Positions 16,941 through 25,388 of a DNA stretch of 64,000 bases are shown here, piece by piece; positions within the stretch are counted from its first letter, which is position 1, and each line of letters opens with the position of its first letter. The DNA comes from DATAES01 sp036493595 (lineage in GTDB: Bacteria; Actinomycetota; Acidimicrobiia; Acidimicrobiales; JACDCH01). Under the pieces are notes generated by a model that saw only the letters and a program-made list of their open reading frames with translations, was not told the origin of the DNA and made no database searches. Where the stretch lies: NCBI GenBank assembly GCA_036493595.1, contig DASXPN010000063.1, positions 1 through 64,000 of the forward strand. The letters run 5' to 3'. A program made the position numbers and the translations under genes.

Positions 16941-17927
16941 ATGATTCGTGCCGGCTTGCAGATCCCCAACTTCACCTACCCGGGCGTGGCGCCCGAGCAG
17001 CTCTTCGAGAAGGTCGCCGCGGTCGCGGTGGCGGCGGAGGACGCGGGGTTCGACACCGTGATGGTGATGGACCACTTCTACCAACTCCCGCTGCTCGGCC
17101 CGCCCGAGCACGAGATGTTCGAGTCCTACACGTTGCTCGCGGCGCTGGCCGCGCGAACCCAACGGGTCCGACTCGGCACGCTCGTCACCGGTGTCACCTA
17201 TCGGAACCCGGCGATCCTCGCCAAGACCGTTACCGCGCTCGATGTGATCTCTGCCGGCCGAGCGTTCCTCGGCATCGGCGCGGCATGGTTCGAGGAGGAG
17301 CACGAAGCGCTCGGCGTGGACTTCCCGCCAGTGAAGGAACGCTTCGAGCGACTCGAGGAGGCGCTGCAGATCTGTCGGGCGATGTTCCGCGGCGAGCGGC
17401 CCACGTTCGAGGGCAAGCACTACCGCGTGAAGGACGCCATCAACTCGCCGGCACCGGTACAGCCGGGTGGTCCGCCCATCATGATCGGCGGGTCGGGGGA
17501 GAAGAAGACGTTGCGCTTCATGGCGCAGTACGCGGACATGGCGAACTTCACCGCCGGCTTCGACGAGCTACCGCACAAGCTCGAGGTGCTCGCGAAGCAT
17601 TGTTCGGAGGTGGGTCGAGACATCGACACGATCAACAAGACGTCGCTCGGGTCGCTCCTTCTCGGGTCGACGATGGAAGCGGCGGAGACGAAGCGTTCGA
17701 CGATGCTGCAAGAGCGCGGCCTGCCGCCCTGGGATCAACTCGACGACGGCCTCAAGCACATGATCGGCACCCGTTTCGTGACGGGCGATCCCGACACGGT
17801 GGGCGAGCGGGTGCAGTCACTGCTCGCGCTCGGCATCGACGGCGTCACGTTCAACCTCCCGGCCGACGGCTGCGACACCGACGCCGTCGCCTTCGCCGGC
17901 GAGGTCCTCACCAAAGCGCTGGCCTAG
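16941..17927 (+). CDS. LLM class F420-dependent oxidoreductase
   Basis: A 328-residue luciferase-like TIM-barrel enzyme. Features include LQIPNFTYPG, DTVMVMDHFYQLP, RVRLGTLVTGVTYRNPAILAKTV (the usual F420/FMN-binding strand) and GRAFLGIGAAWFEEEH, with GGPPIMIGGSGEKKTLR later. The pattern matches TIGR03560-like F420 oxidoreductases of actinobacteria; the substrate is unknown. ATG 16941 lies 10 bp after the cyclase stop. Convergent with the mannosidase gene; a palindromic element lies between them. Confidence 0.9.
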   Translation: MIRAGLQIPNFTYPGVAPEQLFEKVAAVAVAAEDAGFDTVMVMDHFYQLPLLGPPEHEMFESYTLLAALAARTQRVRLGTLVTGVTYRNPAILAKTVTALDVISAGRAFLGIGAAWFEEEHEALGVDFPPVKERFERLEEALQICRAMFRGERPTFEGKHYRVKDAINSPAPVQPGGPPIMIGGSGEKKTLRFMAQYADMANFTAGFDELPHKLEVLAKHCSEVGRDIDTINKTSLGSLLLGSTMEAAETKRSTMLQERGLPPWDQLDDGLKHMIGTRFVTGDPDTVGERVQSLLALGIDGVTFNLPADGCDTDAVAFAGEVLTKALA

Positions 17928-17935
17928 GTGTAACC

Positions 17936-17968
17936 GCCACTGCACGGCTTGAAAGGCCACTGCACGGC
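17936..17968. repeat. direct repeat of GCCACTGCACGGC
   Basis: The 13-mer occurs at 17936-17948 and 17956-17968 with 7 nt between, immediately before the palindromic element. Its role is unknown. Confidence 0.6.
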
Positions 17969-17975
17969 GGCACGG

Positions 17976-18030
17976 CGGAATGTTGGTTCCATTGCGGGGC
18001 TATAGCCCCGCAATGGACCCGGAGTTCGGC
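17976..18030. repeat. dispersed palindromic element, copy 1
   Basis: A perfect 28-bp palindrome (17989-18016; 12-base arms CCATTGCGGGGC and GCCCCGCAATGG around TATA) with conserved flanks GAATGTTGGTT and ACCCGGAGTT. It lies between the convergent LLM and mannosidase genes, so it may act as a two-way terminator. The same flanks and arms recur in inverse orientation at 29637-29687, which makes it a repeat family rather than a lone hairpin. Confidence 0.85.
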
Positions 18031-18031
18031 T

Positions 18032-20629
18032 TTATACGCTCAGGACTGCCGTCGCGATGCGCCACGGACCGAGCTCGAACGACCCGGCGAACGGTTCGAG
18101 AGCGCGACCTCGCAGGTCGACCAGCCAGCCGGACCGGCCGTCGATCGAGACCACGGTGATGTCGCTGCTCGGATTGAACACGCGCACCTCGAGCCGGCCC
18201 GCCACTTGTCGCAGCGACGAGACGACGGCGCCGTCGACGTCGAGTGCTTGCCCCTCGGTCGATCGCCGCCCGCCGCGGGCACGCGTCACCGCGAGTGGGT
18301 GGAGCAGGTCGTCGACGAGCGCATACGGGTCGGCATCACCGGCGTGCACGAGGTACTGCGCGCGCACGGGGCCTTGGAGCTGCGCGCCGTCGGCGGGGAT
18401 GATCGGTCCGGCCGGCAGCGGGCGTGTGGTCATCGGTCCCTGTGAGAGCAACGCGGTGCAGCGCGCCAGTGTCAACGCGATTGCATGCGCGCTGCCGTCG
18501 CGAATGTCGACGAGCTCGTACTCCATCACGCCGTCATGCGCGATGGTGAGCCCGCCTGCTTGCACGAACCGTTTGGACGGGAACGTCGGCAGCCCGATTT
18601 CGGTAGGACCGCCCTCCGCGGTCAGACCGCGTTCGACGATCGCGAACGCGCACTCGGCCCGTGAACGATCAGCCGCCTCAGGCAGCGGGAACCACGCCCG
18701 GACGCGCTGGTCGCGGCAACGGTTGTCCCACTCGGTCGTGACACGCACGAATCGTTCGCCGGCATGGAGTTCGAGCGTGGTCGTGACATCGACCGCGACG
18801 AGCGGACCGCCGTCGTGCGCCGGCCACTGGTAGCGAGCCATGACACGCAGGTTCGCCCGCAGTGGGCCGCGCTCGCCGATTGTCACCTCGACGCGCTCGG
18901 CCCTGTCGACCTCGACGTCGTCCGCCGGGGGACACCAGTTGTACGTGTCGCCAACGTCGCCACTGCGCACGACGCGGCCGAGGCCGCGCAGGCCGTCGAG
19001 CAACCACGTGCCGTCGTCCGCCACCGCCACCGCCACGACGCCGTTGCCGATCGAGCGCCCATCGGTGCCGATCGACACCGCGCCCACATCGAGCGGTGCG
19101 GGTTCCCACGCCTTCCAGCCGTAGCCGGCAACGTCCGCGGCGTGTACCAGGAGCTTCTGTGTCGGCTGCATGCGGACGCGGACGCGGACCATGCCGGCCC
19201 CCGACGCGGCGATGGTGTCGAGCTCGGCCCGGGCGCCCGTAGAGAGCATCGAACCGTCGTGCTCGCGCTCGGCCCGCCACAGTTCCTCGCCGGTGGCGAC
19301 CGACTCGAGCGAGATCGCTTCGATCCGGCGATTGTGCTTCAACTCCCGCACGATGACGGCGGCCATCGATCCGAGGTCGAGCTCGGACAGCACCCGGTCC
19401 GCCGGACGCTCGTTGAGCACTTGCGCGCCCTCCCGCTCGCCGCTGCCCGGCACGATGATCTCGACCAGACCGGATCGGCGGCGCGCCGTCGGGTTGACGA
19501 TCACCGGTGCGTCACCTTCAACCGATCCACCGAGGGCGTCGAGCGCCCGATGCGCCAGCCCTTCACCTATGTCCGCCGCCTCCGAGTATCGGTGCAGCAC
19601 TGCGTCGCACACCTCGTCGACCGAGCACGCGCAGATCGAATCGTGGGCGGCATTGCGCACCACGTGCAGCCACCCCTCGTGCAGTAGCGCGGCCGGCCAT
19701 CGGTCGACGGGTTGGTACAAAGCGGCGAGTGCCTCCGCCCGCTCCAGCGCACGTTCGGCCCGAGCCGCCGCTCGGCGTACATCGACACGATTCGAGGTGA
19801 CACCCATCAAGAGGTTGGCGCGCGCGCCCGATCGCAGCTCACCCGTCCACGACGGCAGGGCTTCGACACTCGCGCTCGTCAGGTGGTCGGCCAACGAAAC
19901 CACCCGCAGCTCGTAGTCGTCCTGGATCGCATTGGCCTCGGCGACCAGGCTGCCGAGGCGCAGCTGCGGCACGAGATGGTCGGTGCCGTTCATCCACAGG
20001 ATCGGCCCGGACAGCACGTCGGCCCAGTCGCTCGCGAAGTCGTCGATGGCGTTGACCAGAGCCTTCGCATCATCGGGCAGATACGCGCCGTTGCCGTAGC
20101 CCTGCACGAGATACTCCGCCCGCACGGTCGAGCCGTCTGGCGCTGACCACCAGAACCCGCTCTTGTCGACCGACGACGGAACGCCGCGCCACACGACCGC
20201 GTGCTCGAGCCCGAACTGTTGCAACAGCTGCGGCATCTGCGCGACGTGGCCGAACATGTCCGGCAGGTAGCCCACTTCCATTGCGCCACCGAATGCCGCG
20301 GCGCGATCGAGTCCCATCTGCATGTTGCGCACGATCGTCTCGCCCGACACGAGGAACTCGTCCATCAGGATGTACCACGGTCCGGTCGCGAGCCGACCGG
20401 ACGCGGCCAACCGCCGCAACCGCGCCTCGGCGTCGGGACGCACGGCGAGGTAGTCGTCGATCACCGCCATCTGCCCGTCGAGCAGGAAGTGCACGAACGA
20501 CGGGTCGGCGTCGAGTGACGGCAGCAACTCGTCGAGCAGGTCGACCAGCCGCAAGCGGAACGTCTGGAACGACGAGTACCACTCGCGGTCCCAGTGAGTG
20601 TGCGGGACGATGTTCACCTGGCGTGTCAC
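18032..20629 (-). CDS. GH38-family alpha-mannosidase
   Basis: An 865-residue glycoside hydrolase of family 38. The zinc-binding HTHWDREWY motif is at residues 10-18. The nucleophile region YLPDMFGHVAQMP is near 120 and a HDSICACSVDEV segment near 335. C-terminal beta-sandwich domains follow, with VDVTTTLELHAGERFVRV and ALTLARCTALLSQGP. Family members release alpha-mannose from glycans by a retaining mechanism. No signal peptide is visible, so a cytosolic role on imported oligosaccharides is inferred. It is divergent from the secernin-like gene with ~107 bp between. Confidence 0.9.
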   Translation of the reverse strand: MTRQVNIVPHTHWDREWYSSFQTFRLRLVDLLDELLPSLDADPSFVHFLLDGQMAVIDDYLAVRPDAEARLRRLAASGRLATGPWYILMDEFLVSGETIVRNMQMGLDRAAAFGGAMEVGYLPDMFGHVAQMPQLLQQFGLEHAVVWRGVPSSVDKSGFWWSAPDGSTVRAEYLVQGYGNGAYLPDDAKALVNAIDDFASDWADVLSGPILWMNGTDHLVPQLRLGSLVAEANAIQDDYELRVVSLADHLTSASVEALPSWTGELRSGARANLLMGVTSNRVDVRRAAARAERALERAEALAALYQPVDRWPAALLHEGWLHVVRNAAHDSICACSVDEVCDAVLHRYSEAADIGEGLAHRALDALGGSVEGDAPVIVNPTARRRSGLVEIIVPGSGEREGAQVLNERPADRVLSELDLGSMAAVIVRELKHNRRIEAISLESVATGEELWRAEREHDGSMLSTGARAELDTIAASGAGMVRVRVRMQPTQKLLVHAADVAGYGWKAWEPAPLDVGAVSIGTDGRSIGNGVVAVAVADDGTWLLDGLRGLGRVVRSGDVGDTYNWCPPADDVEVDRAERVEVTIGERGPLRANLRVMARYQWPAHDGGPLVAVDVTTTLELHAGERFVRVTTEWDNRCRDQRVRAWFPLPEAADRSRAECAFAIVERGLTAEGGPTEIGLPTFPSKRFVQAGGLTIAHDGVMEYELVDIRDGSAHAIALTLARCTALLSQGPMTTRPLPAGPIIPADGAQLQGPVRAQYLVHAGDADPYALVDDLLHPLAVTRARGGRRSTEGQALDVDGAVVSSLRQVAGRLEVRVFNPSSDITVVSIDGRSGWLVDLRGRALEPFAGSFELGPWRIATAVLSV

Positions 20630-20736
20630 GTGTGACCCGCCCCGTTGCTCAGCAGCCGCATCCCCTCAGCTTGCCTCAGTCCTCAGCCGGACCTCAGCCA
20701 GTCCTCGGCGCGGGCGGGCGCGTAGCCTCCTCGACA

Positions 20737-21585
20737 ATGTGCGACTGCCTGGTTGCGCTCGGCCCTGCTACCAAGGGCGGCCACACCTTGTTCGCCAAGA
20801 ACTCGGACCGTCCGCCGAACGAAGTGCAATTGCTCGAGTGGTTCGAGGCGCGACGAGAGCGGCGCACCGTCACCACCTACCTCGAGATCGACGGCCATCG
20901 CGACGACACCATCCGGTTCCTCGGCTCGCGGCCGGCGTGGATGTGGGGGGTCGAGCACGGCGTGAACGCGGCGGGCGTCGCGGTTGGCAATGCGACGATC
21001 TACACGACACTCGACCCGCGCCGCGGACCGGTCGGACTCACCGGCATGGATCTCGTCCGCCTCGCGCTCGAACGCGCCACGAGTGCTACGACCGCGGTCA
21101 CGGTGATCACGAGCATGATCGAGCGGTACGGGCAGGGCGGGTCCGGGCACGAAGGTGTCGACCGTCCGTACTGGTCGTCGTTCCTCGTGGCCGACCCCAC
21201 GACCGCACGGGTGATCGAGACGAGTGGAAGCTCGTACGCAGTCGAGCGGGTCGAGCGCGTGCGGGCGACGTCCAACCGCACCACGATCACGTCGTTCGAC
21301 GCGGTGCACCGTCATCCTCGCCAACCAGTCGACAAGCTGGTCGACCCGCGCCTCGCCGCCAGCGACGACGTCCTCAGCCGCGATCCGGCGGTCACGGTCG
21401 AATCGCTCGAGGCGCACTTGCGATCGCACGTCGGCGGCGACGAGGGCTACACGGTGTGCATGCACGTTCCCGGCATCGAAGCGACGACCGCCTCGATGAT
21501 CGCCGAGTTGCCCGTCGGTGGTCGGCCGCGAGTGTGGACCGTGCAGGGGTCGCCGTGCGAGCACGAGTACACGAGGAGCTGGTGA
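20737..21585 (+). CDS. C69/secernin family peptidase (Ntn hydrolase)
   Basis: A 282-residue protein starting MCDCLVALGPATKGGHTLFA, followed by KNSDRPPNEVQ. In secernin and dipeptidase A (C69) proteins a Cys near the N-terminus becomes the N-terminal nucleophile, with the KNSDR motif holding the active site. Cys2 is directly after the start Met, consistent with removal of Met only. The family cleaves dipeptides or acts as an amidohydrolase; the substrate here is unknown. It lies 1 nt before the RpiB-like gene. Confidence 0.85.
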   Translation: MCDCLVALGPATKGGHTLFAKNSDRPPNEVQLLEWFEARRERRTVTTYLEIDGHRDDTIRFLGSRPAWMWGVEHGVNAAGVAVGNATIYTTLDPRRGPVGLTGMDLVRLALERATSATTAVTVITSMIERYGQGGSGHEGVDRPYWSSFLVADPTTARVIETSGSSYAVERVERVRATSNRTTITSFDAVHRHPRQPVDKLVDPRLAASDDVLSRDPAVTVESLEAHLRSHVGGDEGYTVCMHVPGIEATTASMIAELPVGGRPRVWTVQGSPCEHEYTRSW

Positions 21586-21586
21586 C

Positions 21587-21994
21587 GTGCGCGTCGCGTT
21601 CGGCACCGACGAGGTCACTGCAGTGACCGACGCGATCAAAGCGACGCTGGTCGAGCTCGGACACGCCGTCGAGGTCATCGGCGAGGGTGATCCGTGGCCG
21701 GACGTGGGACGTGGTGTCGGTGAAGCGGTGGCCGGCGGCAACGCCGATCGCGGTGTCGTGTGCTGCTGGACCGGAACGGGCGTGTCGATGGCGGCGAACA
21801 AGGTGGCAGGCGTGCGGGCGGCGCTGTGCACCGACGCCGAGACGGCGCGAGGAGCGAGGCGGTGGAACGACGCCAACGTGCTCGCGCTCGGGCTGCGACT
21901 GACGTCGGCCGAGGTGGCCAAGGAGATGCTTGATGCGTTCCTGACCACCGAGACCGATCCGTCGGAGCGCGACGAGGTCCGGAAGCTCGTTTAG
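21587..21994 (+). CDS. RpiB/LacA/LacB family sugar-phosphate isomerase-like protein
   Basis: A 135-residue protein resembling ribose-5-phosphate isomerase B: VRVAFGTDEVTAVTDAIKATL at the N-terminus, DVGRGVGEAVAGGNADRGVV, the anion-hole CCWTGTGVSMAANKVAGVRA (matching C-GTGxGxxxxANK) and RRWNDANVLALGLRLTSAEVA. It is shorter than typical RpiB (~150 residues) and the N-terminal His-Ala-(G/A) motif is absent, so the substrate may differ. GTG 21587 starts 1 nt after the preceding stop, indicating co-transcription. Confidence 0.85.
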   Translation: MRVAFGTDEVTAVTDAIKATLVELGHAVEVIGEGDPWPDVGRGVGEAVAGGNADRGVVCCWTGTGVSMAANKVAGVRAALCTDAETARGARRWNDANVLALGLRLTSAEVAKEMLDAFLTTETDPSERDEVRKLV

Positions 21995-22003
21995 GGTTGG
22001 CGG

Positions 22004-22300
22004 ATGCCGACGTTCGTGATGTTGTCGACGCTCGGTCCTGACGGTTCTGCACGGTTGCGTGACAATCCTGGCCGATTGCGCGAAGTGCGGGGCGAGGTCG
22101 AGGCCATGGGTGTGCGTGTGCTCCAGCAGTACGCGTTGCTGGGCGGTTGGGACTTCCTCAACATCATCGAGGCGCCCGACGAGATCACGATGGCGCGCGT
22201 CGCCACGACGCTCGCCGCCAGAGGCACGCTGAAGACGCTGACCATGCCCGCCATCGACATCGGCGACTTCATCTCGTCGCTCGAATCCGCGGCCGACTGA
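22004..22300 (+). CDS. GYD domain-containing protein
   Basis: A 98-residue ferredoxin-fold protein of the GYD family: FVMLSTLGPDGSARLRDNP, EAMGVRVLQQYALLGGWDFLNIIEAPD and MPAIDIGDFISSLE. The family is named for a Gly-Tyr-Asp motif that reads GWD here. Function is unknown. It lies 9 bp after the RpiB-like stop in the same rightward unit and converges on the EamA gene. Confidence 0.82.
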   Translation: MPTFVMLSTLGPDGSARLRDNPGRLREVRGEVEAMGVRVLQQYALLGGWDFLNIIEAPDEITMARVATTLAARGTLKTLTMPAIDIGDFISSLESAAD

Positions 22301-22335
22301 CCGACGTCGTCTCGGCCGCCTGCTTTCGGCCGGCC

Positions 22336-23277
22336 TCACGCACCCGGCGGTTCGGCCACCTCCGCGGCCTGCGCTGTTTCCGGGGCGACGCTCGATGTCC
22401 GCACGACGACGAACGAGAGCGCGGCGATCACGATCGCCATCCCCACGACCTGAGCGACCGACACCGGCTCGTCGATGAAGATCGCCGCGGTCACGGTCGC
22501 GAATACCGGGATGGCGAGCGTCATCAGTGACACGACGACGATCGGCACGTGGCCGTGGGCCCAGTTCATGAGGAAGTGACCGACCGCGCCGTTCAGCACG
22601 GCGATCAGAACGATCGTGAGCCAGCTCGACAGGTTGGGGACGGCGATCGGTTCGCGCGAGACGAACACGATCGGCGTGACGACGCCAACCGCGATGACCG
22701 ACAGACCGGCCAGGTAGTCGAAGCTGCCGAGCTCGACCCGCACGCGTTTCGACGCGATGAAGTACCACGTCCACGCGAAGAGAGCCCCGACGGCGAGCAG
22801 GTCACCGGCGCGGGTGGCGTCACCGTCCGACGGTGCACCTGCCACCACGATGACGGCGCCGGCGATGGCGACGCTGGCCCAGAACGCATCCCTGAGGTGC
22901 GGACGCTCGCCGAACAGCCGGTGGGCGATGGCAAGGATGAGGACCGGTTGCAGTGCGCCGATGATCGTCGCGTTGGCGACCGACGTGTGTTTGAGCGCAC
23001 TGAAGAACAGCACGATGTCGAGCGAGAACGCGATGCCGCCGGGAAGCGACACCCACAGCAGATGCAAGGTGAACCGTCTGCCGCTCAGCAGGTAGGCGGC
23101 GACCGTGAGCACGGCGCCGATCCACAGACGATGGAAGGCGATGGCGAGGCCGCTCATGCCGTCGATGTTCTTGACGAGTACGGAGCTCGAGCCCCACACG
23201 ACGACCGCGGTGCCGGCCGCGACGAGACCTGCGACTCGATGATCCTCGTCGCTCGTCAGGGTCGACGGGCGAGCCAC
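22336..23277 (-). CDS. EamA (drug/metabolite transporter) family permease
   Basis: A 313-residue integral membrane protein with two EamA halves and about ten membrane helices, for example AGLVAAGTAVVVWGSSSVLV, GVVTPIVFVSREPI and VVVSLMTLAIPVFATVTA. Such exporters move amino acids, metabolites or drugs; the substrate is unknown. GTG 23277 is preferred because earlier starts lie inside the upstream ABC1-kinase gene; it leaves a 22-nt overlap with that gene. A later start near TSDEDHR would need a non-standard codon. Confidence 0.88.
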   Translation of the reverse strand: MARPSTLTSDEDHRVAGLVAAGTAVVVWGSSSVLVKNIDGMSGLAIAFHRLWIGAVLTVAAYLLSGRRFTLHLLWVSLPGGIAFSLDIVLFFSALKHTSVANATIIGALQPVLILAIAHRLFGERPHLRDAFWASVAIAGAVIVVAGAPSDGDATRAGDLLAVGALFAWTWYFIASKRVRVELGSFDYLAGLSVIAVGVVTPIVFVSREPIAVPNLSSWLTIVLIAVLNGAVGHFLMNWAHGHVPIVVVSLMTLAIPVFATVTAAIFIDEPVSVAQVVGMAIVIAALSFVVVRTSSVAPETAQAAEVAEPPGA

Positions 23278-24743
23278 TCGTGCTCCATGCGGCCGAGCTC
23301 GGTCGACGGCGCGCCGTTCGTCATCGGCCACAGCTCCTCGGCGATGAGCCGCCAGTTGGCGGTGGCCCGCAGCCGGCCGAGGATGGCGTAGAGCCCGAGG
23401 TTGATGCGCTGGAGGATGACGAACGCGGGTGGCAGGTTGGTCCATCGCATCACATCGCGGAAGGGGCCCTGCATTGTCACGAAGCGTCGAGCGGTCGCGC
23501 TCGCGTATTCGGCGGTGAGCGTCGCGACCTTGTCGTCCCGCACGAAGTCGTAATACAGCCCGACGTAGTCGGCGATGCGCTCGTCGGGGATCGGCGCGCC
23601 CGGGCTGAGGACGCCGGCGCGCTCGATCACCGCGCGGAACTCGGCGAGGTCGCGGTTGATGACCATCCCGGTGATCATGTCCTCGAGCAATCGCACCTCA
23701 GACGGGTCGAAGCGACGGACCAACCCGTAGTCGAGGAACGTCACGTGGCCGCCGGGCTGGAACAGATAGTTGCCGGGATGCGGATCGCCGTTGAACGCGT
23801 GCAGGCGGAACAGGCTGCGGAACACGAAGCGGAACAGGGTCTCGGCCGCGAGATCGCACTCGGACTGCTCCCACGTCTCCATCTCGGCGAACCGCGCGCC
23901 TTCTGCGAGCTCGGAGGTGAGCACACGATCCGCGCTGAGCTCGTCGACGACCGCAGGCACATGGATGAAGGGATGGTCGCGGTACGCGTCCGCGAAGAAC
24001 TGCTGGTTGCGCGCCTCGTTGCGGTAGTCGAGCTCCTCGAGCAACCGCGACCGGAGCTCCTGGACGATCGGCTCGGGCTCGAGCGCGGGGAACAGCATCC
24101 CCATGAGCTGCACGAGCGGGCCGACGTTGTCGAGGTCGGCACGGATCGCGGCGTCGACGCCGGGGTACTGCACCTTGATCGCCACGCGCTGTCCGTCGTG
24201 CGTCGTGGCGCGGTGGACCTGTCCGATCGAAGCCGACGCGATCGGTACCGGGTCCCATTCGGCGAAGAGCCGGTCGGGGGGTTGGCCGAGCTCGGCTTCG
24301 ATGACGCCGGCGGCGAGGTCCGCGCTCATGGGCGGCGCCTCGTGTTGCAGCTCGGCCAGTGATGCCCGCAGGTTCTCGGGCAGCCCGTCGTCGAGGAAGC
24401 TCGCCAGCTGTCCGACCTTCATGAGCACGCCCTTCATCTCGCCGAGGGTCTGGGTCACCTCCGTCGCGGTGCGCAGCTCGAGGCGTTCGTCGAGCTCGCG
24501 CTTGCGATCCTCGGACGCGAAGAGGCGTTGCGCGCGATGACTCGCGTACGCGCCGCCCACGCGTGTCGCCAGCCGAGCCACTTGCACGCCGCGTGCCTGG
24601 CGTGACGACGCGAGCGCGGTGCGCTCCCTCGATCCGTTGCGTGGGACGACGAAGCGCCGGTACACGACGACACCGGTGCCGACGCCACCCGCGAACAGCA
24701 CCAATCGCCGCGCCGACTTCAGCGATCTGCCCATGGGCGCCAT
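23256..24743 (-). CDS. ABC1/AarF/UbiB-like atypical kinase
   Basis: A 495-residue protein with a membrane-near N-terminus (LVLFAGGVGTGVVVYRR) and the atypical-kinase core. It has the KxGQ motif (MKGVLMKVGQLASF), an Ala-rich loop ASASIGQVHRA replacing the glycine-rich loop, VAIKVQYPG with the catalytic Lys, HAFNGDPHPGNYLF (Asn) and VTFLDYGLV (metal-binding DFG equivalent). The family supports quinone biosynthesis or lipid homeostasis. It overlaps the EamA gene by 22 nt. Confidence 0.92.
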   Translation of the reverse strand: MAPMGRSLKSARRLVLFAGGVGTGVVVYRRFVVPRNGSRERTALASSRQARGVQVARLATRVGGAYASHRAQRLFASEDRKRELDERLELRTATEVTQTLGEMKGVLMKVGQLASFLDDGLPENLRASLAELQHEAPPMSADLAAGVIEAELGQPPDRLFAEWDPVPIASASIGQVHRATTHDGQRVAIKVQYPGVDAAIRADLDNVGPLVQLMGMLFPALEPEPIVQELRSRLLEELDYRNEARNQQFFADAYRDHPFIHVPAVVDELSADRVLTSELAEGARFAEMETWEQSECDLAAETLFRFVFRSLFRLHAFNGDPHPGNYLFQPGGHVTFLDYGLVRRFDPSEVRLLEDMITGMVINRDLAEFRAVIERAGVLSPGAPIPDERIADYVGLYYDFVRDDKVATLTAEYASATARRFVTMQGPFRDVMRWTNLPPAFVILQRINLGLYAILGRLRATANWRLIAEELWPMTNGAPSTELGRMEHEWLARRP

Positions 24744-24764
24744 CTTGTCGCTCTCAGCGACGGT

Positions 24765-24794
24765 CAGCCGCGCTCAGCCGCGCTCGGCCGCCCT
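24765..24794. repeat. 10-bp tandem repeat (x3)
   Basis: CAGCCGCGCT twice, followed by CGGCCGCCCT, in the short region between the ABC1-kinase start and the 81-residue hypothetical gene. Role unknown. Confidence 0.5.
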
Positions 24795-24814
24795 CAGTCG
24801 CCGGTCGGTCGCGC

Positions 24815-25060
24815 TCACATCCACCAGAAGTCGTTGCGGCGGCGCTCCTTGCGGACATCGTCGTCGATGAAATCGACCGGGAGGACCTCGCCGTCGGACA
24901 GGCGGCGTACGCGCACACCTTTGTCGGTCAGCTCGAACACCTCGAAGCCCCTGGCCCATTGGGAGTCGAAGCGGCGACGCACCTCCACCTTGTCGCCTGC
25001 GTTCAGCGGGTCGGCCAAGATCGGATCTCCCTGCGCGTTGATCGGCGCGATCGATGGCAT
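24815..25060 (-). CDS. conserved hypothetical protein, 81 residues
   Basis: A basic, acidic-patched small protein: MPSIAPINAQGDPILAD, VEVRRRFDSQWARGFEVFEL, VRVRRLSDGEVLPVDF and a C-terminal RRRNDFWWM. The alternating pattern suggests an SH3/Tudor-like small barrel. I recognise it only as a recurrent small actinobacterial protein. Its start abuts the stop of the monooxygenase-like gene (25061), so the two are probably co-transcribed. Confidence 0.65.
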   Translation of the reverse strand: MPSIAPINAQGDPILADPLNAGDKVEVRRRFDSQWARGFEVFELTDKGVRVRRLSDGEVLPVDFIDDDVRKERRRNDFWWM

Positions 25061-25375
25061 TCAATCGCACCCTGAGAACCGGTGCTCGTCAGCGAGATCG
25101 CATACTTGGATGAGGTACTCGCGATACCAGTCCGCACGACCGCGACGCTGCGCAGCGCGGTGGCGGGGGTCGTCTCGCCACGCGCCGTGGCTCTCCCACG
25201 AGTCGAAGACCACGATCGACACCCGCTCACCGTCGGCCGCCGCGAATGTCTTGAAGTCGACGAATCCCGGCACCGCGCGTGCGGCGGACTCCATCTCGAC
25301 GGCCGTCTCCTCGTAGCCATCGTGTTCGTCGCGCAGGCGGGAACGGAACACGGTGACAACGGGCGGCACCGGCAT
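25061..25375 (-). CDS. antibiotic biosynthesis monooxygenase-like (dimeric alpha-beta barrel) protein
   Basis: A 104-residue protein: VVTVFRSRLRDEHDGYEETAVEM, PGFVDFKTFAAADGERVSIVVFDSWESHGAWRDD and HRAAQRRGRADWYREYLIQ. This matches ABM/EthD-type ferredoxin-like barrels, which range from monooxygenases to uncharacterised heme- or small-molecule-binding proteins. ATG 25375 gives a normal length; the 13-bp gap to selD on the other strand implies overlapping divergent promoters. Confidence 0.78.
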   Translation of the reverse strand: MPVPPVVTVFRSRLRDEHDGYEETAVEMESAARAVPGFVDFKTFAAADGERVSIVVFDSWESHGAWRDDPRHRAAQRRGRADWYREYLIQVCDLADEHRFSGCD

Positions 25376-25388
25376 AGCCTGCCGGACG